Origin: Massilia aurea
Lineage (GTDB): Bacteria; Pseudomonadota; Gammaproteobacteria; Burkholderiales; Burkholderiaceae_D
Direction of reading: 5' to 3'
Length of the DNA: 64,000 nucleotides
Assembly: GCF_014200505.1 (NCBI RefSeq)
Contig: NZ_JACHBX010000001.1
Location: 186,001-250,000 of the forward strand
The position numbers and the translations under genes were made by a program. Below the pieces are notes generated by a model, which had not been told where the DNA came from, ran no database searches, and saw only the letters and a list, made by a program, of their open reading frames with translations. This document shows, one piece after another, positions 1 through 8,561 of this stretch. The stretch's first letter is position 1; every line of letters starts with the position of its first letter.

Positions 1-795
1 CTCCAGTCGCTCAACAACCGCGTTGAAGCCCCAGGCGCCGAGCACGAGATGCCGTGGTGCGTCGGCGCCATTCGCAATCGTGACCATGGCCTGCGCGGCC
101 TCGACCGGGTCACCGGCCTGCGCGCCGCTGGTTTCTTTGGTGACGGCCAGGCGCTTTGCGGCCGTATCGGCGTAATCGGCAATCCCGCTCGTTGTCTGAC
201 GCAAGGAGCGGCCCGCCCAATCCGTGCGAAACGGGCCAGGCTCGACGCAGGTGACGCCAATCCCCAGCGGTAGCACTTCGGCGCGCAGCGCGTCCGACCA
301 GCCCTCGACCGCATGCTTGGATGCGGCGTAATAGCCGGACCCCGGATAACCGATCAGGCCAGCGACTGAGGTGATATTGATGATGTTGCCCTTGCGCTGT
401 TCGCGCATCAGCGGAAGGACCGCCCGCGTCATGGCAAACAGGCCGAAGACGTTCGTGTCGAACTGCGCACGAATTTCATCTTCTTCACCTTCTTCGACGG
501 TGCTCTGGTAGCCATAGCCGGCGTTGTTGACCAGGGCATCGATGCGTCGGAAGCGTTCGCGCGTCGCGGCAATGGCTGCATCGATGTCTGCAGGGCGCGT
601 CACATCGAGAGACAGCGCGAGTACGCGCCCCGGTGCGCTGCGTTCGATGTCTGCGATGGCGTGCTTGTCGCGCGCGGTGACGACCACGCGCCAACCGCGC
701 TGAACGATCAGTTCAGCCAGAGCCCGACCCAAGCCGGTTGAACAGCCGGTGATGAACCAGACCGGCGTGTTGTCGTGCTCCGGAAAGCCCGGCAT
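1..795 (-). CDS. Short-chain dehydrogenase/reductase, C-terminus cut by window edge
   Basis: NAD(P)-dependent oxidoreductase of the classical SDR family; substrate not deducible. About 265 codons are visible and the gene runs off the left end without a stop. The Rossmann glycine motif is TGCSTGLG at about residues 16-23, followed by NNAGYG, an active-site serine region (ITSVAG) and the catalytic YAASK pair. The ATG at 795 was chosen because it sits in a TGATG overlap with the stop of the upstream DUF3606 gene, which implies translational coupling and one operon. Family assignment is firm; the reaction is unknown. Confidence 0.88.
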   Translation of the reverse strand, partial: MPGFPEHDNTPVWFITGCSTGLGRALAELIVQRGWRVVVTARDKHAIADIERSAPGRVLALSLDVTRPADIDAAIAATRERFRRIDALVNNAGYGYQSTVEEGEEDEIRAQFDTNVFGLFAMTRAVLPLMREQRKGNIINITSVAGLIGYPGSGYYAASKHAVEGWSDALRAEVLPLGIGVTCVEPGPFRTDWAGRSLRQTTSGIADYADTAAKRLAVTKETSGAQAGDPVEAAQAMVTIANGADAPRHLVLGAWGFNAVVERLE

Positions 796-971
796 CACTT
801 GTTCAAGTGCTCGCGCACCTTGGCCGCACTGTTGCCCACTTGGCCAACCACGCGCTCCAGCTCGTCTTTACTGATGCCCAGGGCTTCAGTCCAATAACGG
901 ACCTCATGCGCCTCGGTGAGGCTGATGAGGTTGCGGTCCGGGTTGCCTTTGTTCGAAAGATTATCTGACAT
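795..971 (-). CDS. DUF3606 domain protein
   Basis: Small 58-residue protein matching the DUF3606 pattern: a short polar N-terminus (MSDNLSNKGNPDRN), then EVRYWTEALGIS and a C-terminal helix (VGQVGNSAAKVREHL). The function of the family is unknown. The ATG at 971 has a strong GAGGAG ribosome site a few bases upstream, so the longer reading frame extending to 1271 is not used. Its stop overlaps the start of the SDR gene (TGATG), so the two are probably co-translated. Confidence 0.8.
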   Translation of the reverse strand: MSDNLSNKGNPDRNLISLTEAHEVRYWTEALGISKDELERVVGQVGNSAAKVREHLNK

Positions 972-1426
972 GGGTATCTCCTCAAAACTGCAGGATGCGC
1001 GGCCAGAGAGTGGTGAGTCAGTGCGTGACTTCACGAACCGCTTAACAACTTCATCATGGCTTGACGTTGTCTTGTGCGGATAGGCCATGTAAAACACAGC
1101 CAAGGAATGCCGCCATCCGGGGGCACATCGCTGCCCATGTGTTGTTTTCGCTGCATGCTGTTCGTCTGATGTTTTATGCAATTCGTCCACCGTGGGTGCC
1201 CTGCGGCTGTGCTTTGCTGGGCGCATGGCCAAAAACCCCTCGGAAATGCATGGAAGACAACAACATTGCAATATAAATATTGATTTTGCACATGAAGAAC
1301 CTGCTAGAATATTTACAGTAATAGAAATTGATCAAAATCCACAAAAGTTTCATTTTCCGGGCTGTGTCGGGCACAGGAAAATGCGGCTACCTGTCACTAA
1401 TGTCCATATTCCACGGAGTCCGTCCC
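972..1426. other. Intergenic region between divergent genes
   Basis: 455 bases separate the minus-strand DUF3606 gene from the plus-strand PEP-CTERM gene. The right part (about 1255-1350) is distinctly AT-rich and probably carries the PEP-CTERM promoter. I see no convincing gene, repeat or RNA in the rest; the short open frames here lack ribosome sites and recognisable proteins. Confidence 0.5.
1280..1310 (+). promoter_or_regulatory. Possible promoter of the PEP-CTERM gene
   Basis: A TAGAAT -10-like hexamer at 1305-1310 lies in AT-rich DNA with TTGATT at 1280-1285. The 19-base spacing is longer than ideal, so this is a weak call. Confidence 0.3.
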
Positions 1427-2170
1427 ATGCGCATCAAGTCAGTTCTGCTGTTTCTGTCCGCCTTCATCACGTTCAGCGCGGGCATTGCCCACGCAGGCCC
1501 GATTCTGGTCAAGAACGGCGACTTCGAGTTGACTTCCAAGGGCGGCAACAAGAAGGTCAACGGTATGCATCTTGAATCCGACCGCACAACGCTGACCGGC
1601 TGGACCAGCAGTGAAAACGGGGGCAAGGGCGGTGGATATAACTTCGTGTTGGATAGCACGATCGCGAATACTCCCCGATCAGCGTTGTGGCTCGAAGGGA
1701 AGGGCAATGGCTACACGGCATCGCCAACCGGCGGCAATTTCTTTGCGTCGGATTCCCAGTACCATCCGGGCATGCTGTCGCAACTCATCAGTGGCCTGAC
1801 GATCGGCACCAGCTACTTGCTGACGTTTGATTACGCGTTGGCGCAGCAGGTTGGTTTCTACGGCGCCAACTACGACAACTTCTGGGAAGTGGGTTTCGGC
1901 ACTGCCGCCGCCAGCACCGCGCCTTTGACCATTGCCGACAATGCATTTAGTGGATGGAAAACGGCCACCATGGCGTTCACCGCGACCAACGCCAGCGAAA
2001 TGCTGTCGTTCCTGGCCCGGGGCACCGCACCAGGCGCTCCACCATTCATGCTGCTGGATAATGTCGCGTTGAATGCAGAAGTACCGGAGCCGGCAACGTG
2101 GATGCTCATGATCGGTGGCCTGGGCCTGCTAGCCGTCAACGCACGCCGCCGCCGCAACGCACGGGTGTGA
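1427..2170 (+). CDS. PEP-CTERM sorting domain protein
   Basis: Exported 247-residue protein of unknown function. Residues 1 to about 23 form a signal peptide ending AHA. The mature part begins with an NGDFE motif, typical of DUF642/galactose-binding-like beta-sandwich proteins in this group. The last 25 residues are a textbook PEP-CTERM tail: VPEPATWMLM, a hydrophobic stretch, then a basic cluster (ARRRRNARV). By family knowledge such proteins are cleaved and anchored by an exosortase (EpsH/XrtA) and often linked to extracellular polysaccharide. The ATG at 1427 was preferred over 1328 because GGAG lies 8 bases upstream and the signal peptide starts there. No exosortase gene is in the window. 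Confidence 0.88.
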   Translation: MRIKSVLLFLSAFITFSAGIAHAGPILVKNGDFELTSKGGNKKVNGMHLESDRTTLTGWTSSENGGKGGGYNFVLDSTIANTPRSALWLEGKGNGYTASPTGGNFFASDSQYHPGMLSQLISGLTIGTSYLLTFDYALAQQVGFYGANYDNFWEVGFGTAAASTAPLTIADNAFSGWKTATMAFTATNASEMLSFLARGTAPGAPPFMLLDNVALNAEVPEPATWMLMIGGLGLLAVNARRRRNARV

Positions 2171-2179
2171 TTTTGCAGC

Positions 2180-2225
2180 CCCGGTAGCATCAAGCTTGCC
2201 CGCAAGGGCACTTCCCGCTACCGGG
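2180..2225 (+). terminator. Inverted repeat after the PEP-CTERM gene, possible terminator
   Basis: CCCGGTAGC (2180-2188) pairs with GCTACCGGG (2217-2225), and an inner CTTGC/GCAAG hairpin (2195-2206) nests inside. A T-rich but interrupted tract follows. The position just after the stop supports termination; the broken T tract makes efficiency uncertain. Confidence 0.45.
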
Positions 2226-2265
2226 TTGCTGTTGGTTGTTCCTTATTTCGTACGCTGCATTCGCC

Positions 2266-3096
2266 ATGAACGTCTCTCCCGCCGAATTTGCCGCCACCGC
2301 CCTGCGCCTGTGCGTCTGGCTGATCCTGCTCACGGCCCTGTTCGTGCCGCTGGAGCGCTGGTTCGGCGTGCGCCACGACGGGCCAAACGGCGAGCTGCGG
2401 CACAACCTCGCGTATTACTTCCTCAGCAGCCTGGTGCCGATCGTGCTGCTCAGCGCGCTAATGGCACTGCTGGCCGCGCTGGCCGCCTGGGTGGTGCCGG
2501 ATGCATTGACCGCCACGGTTGCCGGCTTGCCGCTCGCCGTGCGCATGGTGCTTGCCTTCGTGATCGCCGAAACCGGTTTCTACTGGGGCCACCGGCTCAG
2601 CCACGAGCTGCCGTGGTTATGGCGCTTCCACGCGCTGCATCACAGCACCGAGCGCATGCACTTTCTGGCCAATACGCGCAGCCATCCCGTCGACATGGTC
2701 ATCACGCGCCTGTTCGGCATCGTGCCGCTGTATCTGCTGGGGCTGGCCAGCCCGACAGCGGCGGGCAGCGCCGCGCCCGCCGCACTGATCGTGCTGGGTA
2801 CGTTGTGGGGCTTCTTCATCCACGCCAACCTGCGCTGGCGCTTCGGCCCGCTCGAATGGTTTGTTACGACGCCGGCCTTTCATCACTGGCACCACAGCCG
2901 GCACGAGCACATCAACCGCAACTACGCGTCCACGCTGCCGTTCCTGGACCGCCTGTTCGGCAGCCACTACCTGCCGCGCCACTGGCCGGCCGAAGTAGGG
3001 ACGGACACACCGCTCGCGCCCACGTTGAGCCGCCAGTTGATCGAGCCGCTGCTGCCGGCGCCGCCAGTCAAACCGGCCGCCGAACAGTCATTTTGA
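2266..3096 (+). CDS. Sterol desaturase / fatty acid hydroxylase family protein
   Basis: Integral-membrane di-iron oxygenase of the fatty acid hydroxylase superfamily, 276 residues. Histidine clusters that bind the two irons are visible: HRLSH at 109-113, FHALHH at 121-126 and FHHWHH at 205-210. Three to four hydrophobic segments flank them (about 10-30, 48-75, 85-105, 145-190). The ATG at 2266 (MNVSP) was chosen over an in-frame TTG at 2236. Substrate (lipid, sterol-like or carotenoid) cannot be inferred. It sits between a PEP-CTERM gene and a TerC-like gene, with no obvious operon partner. Confidence 0.85.
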   Translation: MNVSPAEFAATALRLCVWLILLTALFVPLERWFGVRHDGPNGELRHNLAYYFLSSLVPIVLLSALMALLAALAAWVVPDALTATVAGLPLAVRMVLAFVIAETGFYWGHRLSHELPWLWRFHALHHSTERMHFLANTRSHPVDMVITRLFGIVPLYLLGLASPTAAGSAAPAALIVLGTLWGFFIHANLRWRFGPLEWFVTTPAFHHWHHSRHEHINRNYASTLPFLDRLFGSHYLPRHWPAEVGTDTPLAPTLSRQLIEPLLPAPPVKPAAEQSF

Positions 3097-3131
3097 AGGA
3101 CGACGCCAATACAACGGCGGCCCCCCGAATC

Positions 3132-3161
3132 TGGTTGATTGACGGCGTGATCGCTTACAAT
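3132..3161 (+). promoter_or_regulatory. Possible promoter of the TerC/CBS gene
   Basis: TACAAT at 3156-3161 resembles a -10 box, about 30 bases before the ATG. The upstream hexamer is ambiguous (TGGTTG at 18-base spacing or TTGATT at 15). Confidence 0.3.
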
Positions 3162-3190
3162 GACTGGCCAATCACTACCAAACACACCTA

Positions 3191-4750
3191 ATGGAATGGC
3201 TTTTTGACCCAAATATCTGGGTCGGCTTGTTCACCCTTGTCGTGCTCGAGATCGTCCTTGGCATCGACAACCTGATCTTCATCGCCATCTTGGCGGACAA
3301 ACTCCCCCCGCACCAGCGTGACAAAGCCCGCCTTGTCGGCCTGTCGCTCGCCATGATCATGCGCCTTGGCCTGCTCACCGTCATCGCCTGGCTCGTCAAA
3401 CTTACCGCGCCCCTGATTGTCCTCGGTCCGCTGACGTTCTCCGGGCGCGACCTGATTTTGCTGGTGGGCGGCTTCTTCCTGCTGGCCAAGGCCACGATGG
3501 AGCTGCACGAACGCGTCGAAGGCAAGCTGCACGTGGCCACCGGCAAGCGCGCCTACGCCAGCTTCGCCGCCGTCGTCGCGCAGATCATCGTGCTCGACGC
3601 CGTGTTCTCGCTCGACGCCGTGATCACTGCCGTCGGCATGGTGGACGAGCTGGGCGTCATGATGGCCGCCGTCGTGATCTCGATGGGCGTCATGCTGTTT
3701 GCGTCCAAACCGCTCACGCGCTTCGTCAACGCGCATCCGACTGTCGTCGTGCTGTGCCTGAGCTTCCTCTTGATGATCGGTCTGTCGCTGATCGCCGAAG
3801 GGCTGGGCTTCCACATTCCCAAGGGCTACCTGTACGCGGCGATCGGCTTCTCGGTCGTGATCGAGCTGCTCAACCAGCTGGCGCGCCGCAACTTCGTCAA
3901 GCAGGATGCGCACATCCCGCTGCGCGACCGCACGGCCGATGCGGTGCTGCGCCTGCTGGGCAGCACGCGCGGGATCGAGCCGGGCGACGAGCCGGATCCG
4001 GTGACGAGCAAGCAGCAGAAGCAAAAGCCCGACGAGCCGACCTTCGAGCTTGAAGAGCGCAATATGGTCAGCGGGGTCCTGAGCCTGTCGCAGCGCTCGG
4101 TGCGCTCGATCATGACCAACCGCTCGGACATCTCGTGGATCAATATCGAGGACGACGCCGACACGATCCGCGCCCAGCTCCTGGCCACGCCGCACGGCTT
4201 CTTCCCGGTCTGCCGGGGCGAGCTCGATGAAGTGATCGGCGTCGCACGCGCCAAGGATCTGATTGCCGACCTGACGCTGTCGGGCGCGATCGATGCGAAC
4301 CATATCCGCGTGCCGATCATCGTGCCCGACGCCAGCGGCGTGCTCAAGGTGATGGACCGCCTGAAGCGCTCGCACGGCCAGCTGGTCCTTATCGCGGACG
4401 AATACGGCACCTTGCAGGGCCTGGTCACGCCGATCGACATCCTCGAAGCCATCGCCGGCGAGTTCCCCGACGAAGACGAGCAGCCCGTGGTGCAGGACCT
4501 CGGGGGCGGGCGCTGGCGCGTGGATGGCACGGCCGACCTGCACTACCTGGAGCAAGTGCTCGAAGTGGACGCCCTGGTGGGCGACACCGACGATTACACG
4601 TCGCTGGCCGGCCTGATGCTCGAGCGCTTCGGCACCTTGCCACTGGTCGGCGACGGCATCGAGATCGAGGGGCTGCGCATGGAAGTCGAAGAGGTGCTGG
4701 AACGGCGCATCGCCTCGGTGCTGGTTACCCGCATCGCCGATCCGCTTTGA
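3191..4750 (+). CDS. TerC family membrane protein with CBS pair and CorC/HlyC domain
   Basis: 519-residue protein with the domain order of the E. coli YegH/YoaE family. Residues 1 to about 235 are a TerC domain with seven hydrophobic helices and the acidic membrane motifs GIDNLIF and [10 protein letters not shown]. About 295-420 are two CBS repeats ([15 protein letters not shown] and [17 protein letters not shown]). About 430-515 are the CorC/HlyC transporter-associated domain ([19 protein letters not shown]). By family knowledge TerC proteins are linked to metal-ion efflux (notably manganese) and tellurite resistance; CBS pairs bind nucleotides. The next gene encodes a TerD/TerF-like protein 38 bases downstream, which fits a Ter-type stress unit. 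Confidence 0.88.
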   Translation: MEWLFDPNIWVGLFTLVVLEIVLGIDNLIFIAILADKLPPHQRDKARLVGLSLAMIMRLGLLTVIAWLVKLTAPLIVLGPLTFSGRDLILLVGGFFLLAKATMELHERVEGKLHVATGKRAYASFAAVVAQIIVLDAVFSLDAVITAVGMVDELGVMMAAVVISMGVMLFASKPLTRFVNAHPTVVVLCLSFLLMIGLSLIAEGLGFHIPKGYLYAAIGFSVVIELLNQLARRNFVKQDAHIPLRDRTADAVLRLLGSTRGIEPGDEPDPVTSKQQKQKPDEPTFELEERNMVSGVLSLSQRSVRSIMTNRSDISWINIEDDADTIRAQLLATPHGFFPVCRGELDEVIGVARAKDLIADLTLSGAIDANHIRVPIIVPDASGVLKVMDRLKRSHGQLVLIADEYGTLQGLVTPIDILEAIAGEFPDEDEQPVVQDLGGGRWRVDGTADLHYLEQVLEVDALVGDTDDYTSLAGLMLERFGTLPLVGDGIEIEGLRMEVEEVLERRIASVLVTRIADPL

Positions 4751-4788
4751 CGACAAGTTGAACGACCGTTTTTGACAGGGATACGATC

Positions 4789-6102
4789 ATGCAAGCACTC
4801 TCCCGGGGCCAGCGCCTGCCCCTGTCCACCCTGGCGCCAGACGGCGTGCTGCAGACGGGCGTGTCGGCCCAGGGCCTGGCGCTCGATGTCGCGTGCTTTG
4901 CACTGGACGCCGGCGGCAAGCTGGCGGACGAACGCTACATGACCTTCTTCAACCAGCCTGCGACGCCGTGCGGCGGCGTCGCGCTGGATGCGGCCGGCCA
5001 GGATGCTGCGGGCTTCAGTTTTCAGCTTGCGCGGCTACCTGGCTGGGTCGAGCGCGTGAGCATCGTCGCCAGCACCGAGGGTGCCGCGACGATGGCGCAA
5101 CTGCAGGCCGGCTACCTGCGCCTGGTTGGCCCGCAAGGTGAGTTCGCGCGCTTCACGTTCAGCGGCAGCGACTTTGCCGGCGAACGCGCCGTCATGTTGG
5201 GCGAGCTGTATCGCAAGAACGGCGGCTGGCGCTTCATGGCAGTGGGGCAGGGCTTCAACGGCGGGCTGGATGCGCTGGTGCGCCACTTCGGCGGCGCAGT
5301 GGCGCAGGAGACACCCCCGGCGCCTTCAACACCATCGGTCGACCTCGAAAAGCGCGTGGCCCAGGCTGCGCCGCAGCTGGTCAATCTGGTCAAGTCGGCT
5401 GCCGTGTCGCTCGAAAAAGCGGGGCTCGCGCAGCATCGTGCCAAGGTCTGCCTGGTGCTCGACATCTCCGGTTCGATGAGTGCCTTGTACAGCAAGGGTC
5501 TGGTGCAGAAATTCGCCGAGCGCATCCTGGCGCTGGGCTGCCGCTTCGATGACGACGGCGAGATCGACGTGTTTCTGTTTGGCCGCAACGTCCACCAGGG
5601 CGAGGCGATGGGCCTGTCGAACTGGTCGAACTACATCAAGGGCATCATCACCCGGCACCCGCTCGAAGGCGATACCCGCTACGGCGCCGCAATCGAAGCC
5701 GTGCGCCGCCACTACTTCCCGGATGCGCGTGGCGGCGAACGCCGTGCCGTCGCCAAGGCTGCGGTGCCCGTGTACGTGATGTTCGTTACCGACGGCTCGA
5801 CATCCGACAAGCCGCTGACCGAACGGCAGCTGCGCTGGGCCAGCCGCGAGCCGATCTTCTGGCAGTTCATGGGCATCGGCAAAGGGCGCAAGTCGAAAGC
5901 CAAGGCGCTGGCCAGCTTCGCCGACTCGGATTTCCCGTTCCTCGAAAAACTCGACGAGCTCGATGGGCGCCTCGTCGACAACGCCGATTTCTTCTCGGTC
6001 GCCTCGCCCGACGAGCATCCCGACGCCGCGCTGTACGACCTGTTGATGAACGAGTACCCGCAGTGGGTGAAGCAGGTCAGGGCGCTTGGCATGATCGGCT
6101 GA
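4789..6102 (+). CDS. TerD-like / von Willebrand A domain protein (TerF-like)
   Basis: 437-residue cytoplasmic protein. Residues 1 to about 170 resemble a TerD stress domain (the LDVACFALDAGG and ARFTFSG strands). After a helical linker, residues about 218-430 form a von Willebrand A domain with the metal-ion (MIDAS) motif DISGSM at 225-230 and a later FVTDGSTSD. This layout is that of TerF and related vWA proteins of tellurite-resistance clusters. It lies directly downstream of the TerC-like gene and is probably co-transcribed. The rest of a canonical ter operon (terZABDE) is absent here. Family call is good; physiological role is open. Confidence 0.82.
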   Translation: MQALSRGQRLPLSTLAPDGVLQTGVSAQGLALDVACFALDAGGKLADERYMTFFNQPATPCGGVALDAAGQDAAGFSFQLARLPGWVERVSIVASTEGAATMAQLQAGYLRLVGPQGEFARFTFSGSDFAGERAVMLGELYRKNGGWRFMAVGQGFNGGLDALVRHFGGAVAQETPPAPSTPSVDLEKRVAQAAPQLVNLVKSAAVSLEKAGLAQHRAKVCLVLDISGSMSALYSKGLVQKFAERILALGCRFDDDGEIDVFLFGRNVHQGEAMGLSNWSNYIKGIITRHPLEGDTRYGAAIEAVRRHYFPDARGGERRAVAKAAVPVYVMFVTDGSTSDKPLTERQLRWASREPIFWQFMGIGKGRKSKAKALASFADSDFPFLEKLDELDGRLVDNADFFSVASPDEHPDAALYDLLMNEYPQWVKQVRALGMIG

Positions 6103-6252
6103 CGCGCGGTAGAAGAGGGCGAATTTGTCATGCAAACAGGCCCCGAAATACCGCTCTTCTCAGTCAATAGAAACCAGTAGTCGCACGTTACTCTTGTCGC
6201 ATCGTCAGGACGTCAATACGTTCACAGACCGTGTACAACAGGGAGAAACAAC

Positions 6253-7047
6253 GTGTTTGAAGGATTCATCCAGCTCACCCCAACGGGCGTCGCGCTCACC
6301 ATGGCCGCGTCGTACATCATGACCGTGTTTGCCAGCGAACTGTATCTGCACCGTTCGCGCAGCCACCGCGCAATCACGTTCCACCCGCTGCTGTGCCACC
6401 TGTTTCGCCTGTGGATCTGGCTGACGACCTACGGCGTGACCGCCAAGGCCTGGGTGGCGGTGCACCGCAAACACCACGCCAAGTGCGACACGGTCGACGA
6501 CCCGCACAGCCCGCACATCCACGGCCTGTGGACCATCCTGACCAAGGGCACGCTTCTGTACCGCAAGGCTGCGCGCAACGCGGACCTGATCAAGGCCTAC
6601 GGCGTGGGCATCAAGGAAGACTGGATGGACGCGCACCTGTACACGAAGCACCGCTTCCGCGGCGCGTTCCTGTTCCTGGCGCTCGAGATGCTGGCGTTCG
6701 GCGTGACCAACGGCTTTTTGATCTGGCTGTTCCAGTTTTCGATCCTGCCATTCTGGGCCTCGGGCTTCATCAACGGCATCTTCCACGTGGTGGGCTACCG
6801 TAATTTCCAGACCAAGGAAGGGTCACGCAACTTCTTCCCGATCGGGATCATCTTCGGCGGCGCTGAACTGCACAACAACCACCACGCCAACCCGGCGTCG
6901 GCCAAGCTGTCGATGAAGTGGTGGGAGTTCGATGCGGGCTGGCTCGTCATCCGCATCCTCTCGTTCGTGCGCCTCGTGACCATCAACCATGTCGACCGGC
7001 TGCCGGCACCGGATGCGGCGCAGGCACGGCGGCACGCGGCGGGTTGA
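6253..7047 (+). CDS. Acyl-CoA desaturase (fatty acid desaturase)
   Basis: Membrane di-iron desaturase of 264 residues that would introduce a cis double bond into long-chain acyl groups (delta-9 type by family). The three histidine boxes are HRSRSH at 33-38, HRKHH at 71-75 and HNNHH at 207-211. The GTG start at 6253 is supported by GGGAG seven bases upstream. The protein is shorter than the cytochrome-fused eukaryotic type, as usual for bacteria. Its 3' end overlaps the 3' end of the convergent PepSY gene by 65 bases. Confidence 0.9.
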   Translation: MFEGFIQLTPTGVALTMAASYIMTVFASELYLHRSRSHRAITFHPLLCHLFRLWIWLTTYGVTAKAWVAVHRKHHAKCDTVDDPHSPHIHGLWTILTKGTLLYRKAARNADLIKAYGVGIKEDWMDAHLYTKHRFRGAFLFLALEMLAFGVTNGFLIWLFQFSILPFWASGFINGIFHVVGYRNFQTKEGSRNFFPIGIIFGGAELHNNHHANPASAKLSMKWWEFDAGWLVIRILSFVRLVTINHVDRLPAPDAAQARRHAAG

Positions 7048-8548
7048 CGCCCGCCGGGCGCAGCTTTCTGCCAAGCCGGCGCCACCCGATCACCACGCCC
7101 GTCACGCTGAGCAGCAGACCACCGAGGCTCAGCACGACGAGCACGATGTCCCACAACGGGCGCCGCTCGAGCAGCGGCAGCCAGTCCCACGAATGCAGCA
7201 TCGCGAACAGCCAGCGGCTGGTGCGCTTGCCGCTGTCGATGTGGCCCAGCACCGCGCCGGTACGTGGGTCGAGATGGACCCAGGTCGCGTGCGGATCGGC
7301 GAACACGAGGCGCAGCACGGGCAGCGGCTTGTCGGCGCCGCCCATCATCGTGTGCGCATCGCGGGCGTAGTAATACAGGTCGTAATCAACCAGTTGCTCG
7401 ACCCGCGCGACGGGTGCGTCGACCAGGTGCGCGGCGGCAGCCTGCAGCGCAGCCGCGTCGAGCGTCAGCGGCCGCGCGGCGTGACTATCCAGCACCTGCG
7501 GCGCGCCGCCCGCGCGGTAGGCCAGCACGCGGTTCTGGCCCAGCACGCGCACCCAGCGCAGCTCGCGCACGGCGCCCGTGCTGGCGGCCAGCAGCGCTGG
7601 CGGCGCGGCGTCCTGGCCCGTCAGTGTCAACGGCCCACCCTGCAACGCCTCCATGCGCAGCTTTGGGGCGCCCGTGTCGAAGATATGCCACGGGTTCATC
7701 GACATCAGGCCGCTGAAGATCCATGCGATCGTCACCAGTGCAAACAGCAGGCCCGTCACGTGGTGCCAGCGCATCATCGCAGTCGGGTAGGGCGTGCGCG
7801 CGCCACTGCGGTAGGGCGTGCGAAAACGCCAGCGCAGGATGCCGGCCACGGTGCCCGACAGTGCAGCAGCGATGCCGGCGATGGCCAGGTAATTGACGAT
7901 ATTGGTCCAGTAAGACTGGAACATATTGCCGCGAAACGGATACAGCCAGTGGATCCAGGCGCCAGCGTAATTCCACAACTGTTCGCTGCGCGTTGCGTCG
8001 CGCACGACTTCGCCGGTTTTCCCGGACACGTACAGCAGCGTTCGATCTGCGTCATCCACCTCGACCCGGTGCAGCGGGCGCTGCGCATCGAGCCCGCGCG
8101 AATGGGTGAAGGCATCTTCGTCGATGACGTCCTGGTAATGCACGTTCACGCCGGGGCCGGCCCAGGCGCCAGCGCTGGCCAGCGCATCGGCCGCGTTCAC
8201 GGTCTCCACGCGCGCGCCGCTGATGGCGTCGACGACGATGGCGCCGCGCTTGCCGCTGGCAATCGGCGTCGCCACATACACGGCGCGCCCGCCACTGGAC
8301 GCCGCCAGGCGCAACCCGTCCAGCGGCTTGGTGACGCCGGCCCTGGCCAGCGCCACGTCTGGTGCCAGCAGCGGCGCTGTTTGCGAGAGCGCCGGCAGAT
8401 GCGCCAGCCGTTCGGCATCGGTCAGCTTCGGGTAGCCGACATACATCATGACGATGCCCGATGCGAACCACATCGCAAACAGCACGCAGCCACCGATGCC
8501 CAGCCAGCGGTGGGTCAGGAACAGCCAGCGTTTGAGTTGTGCCTTCAT
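6983..8548 (-). CDS. PepSY-associated membrane protein, metal uptake locus
   Basis: 521-residue inner-membrane protein with the PepSY-associated TM architecture: a first helix at about 11-33 (HRWLGIGGCVLFAMWFASG), a large periplasmic PepSY region, paired helices in the middle (near YWTNIVNYLAIAG and HHVTGLLFALVTIAWIFSG) and a last helix near the C-terminus. By family knowledge such proteins accompany TonB receptors and can act in siderophore or metal reduction and uptake. The TonB receptor gene ends 13 bases upstream, so they form an operon. The C-terminal tail is Pro/Ala-rich and lies in the convergent overlap with the desaturase gene. Confidence 0.83.
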   Translation of the reverse strand: MKAQLKRWLFLTHRWLGIGGCVLFAMWFASGIVMMYVGYPKLTDAERLAHLPALSQTAPLLAPDVALARAGVTKPLDGLRLAASSGGRAVYVATPIASGKRGAIVVDAISGARVETVNAADALASAGAWAGPGVNVHYQDVIDEDAFTHSRGLDAQRPLHRVEVDDADRTLLYVSGKTGEVVRDATRSEQLWNYAGAWIHWLYPFRGNMFQSYWTNIVNYLAIAGIAAALSGTVAGILRWRFRTPYRSGARTPYPTAMMRWHHVTGLLFALVTIAWIFSGLMSMNPWHIFDTGAPKLRMEALQGGPLTLTGQDAAPPALLAASTGAVRELRWVRVLGQNRVLAYRAGGAPQVLDSHAARPLTLDAAALQAAAAHLVDAPVARVEQLVDYDLYYYARDAHTMMGGADKPLPVLRLVFADPHATWVHLDPRTGAVLGHIDSGKRTSRWLFAMLHSWDWLPLLERRPLWDIVLVVLSLGGLLLSVTGVVIGWRRLGRKLRPAGVNPPRAAVPAPHPVPAAGRHG

Positions 8549-8561
8549 GTCGGTCTCCCCG

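Noticed and set aside
1368..1386. Sigma-54-like -24/-12 promoter (GGCAC and TGC) before the PEP-CTERM gene
   Set aside because: PEP-CTERM genes are often sigma-54 controlled, but GG and GC here are separated by 11 bases, not the required 10, and the -12 part lacks TTGC.
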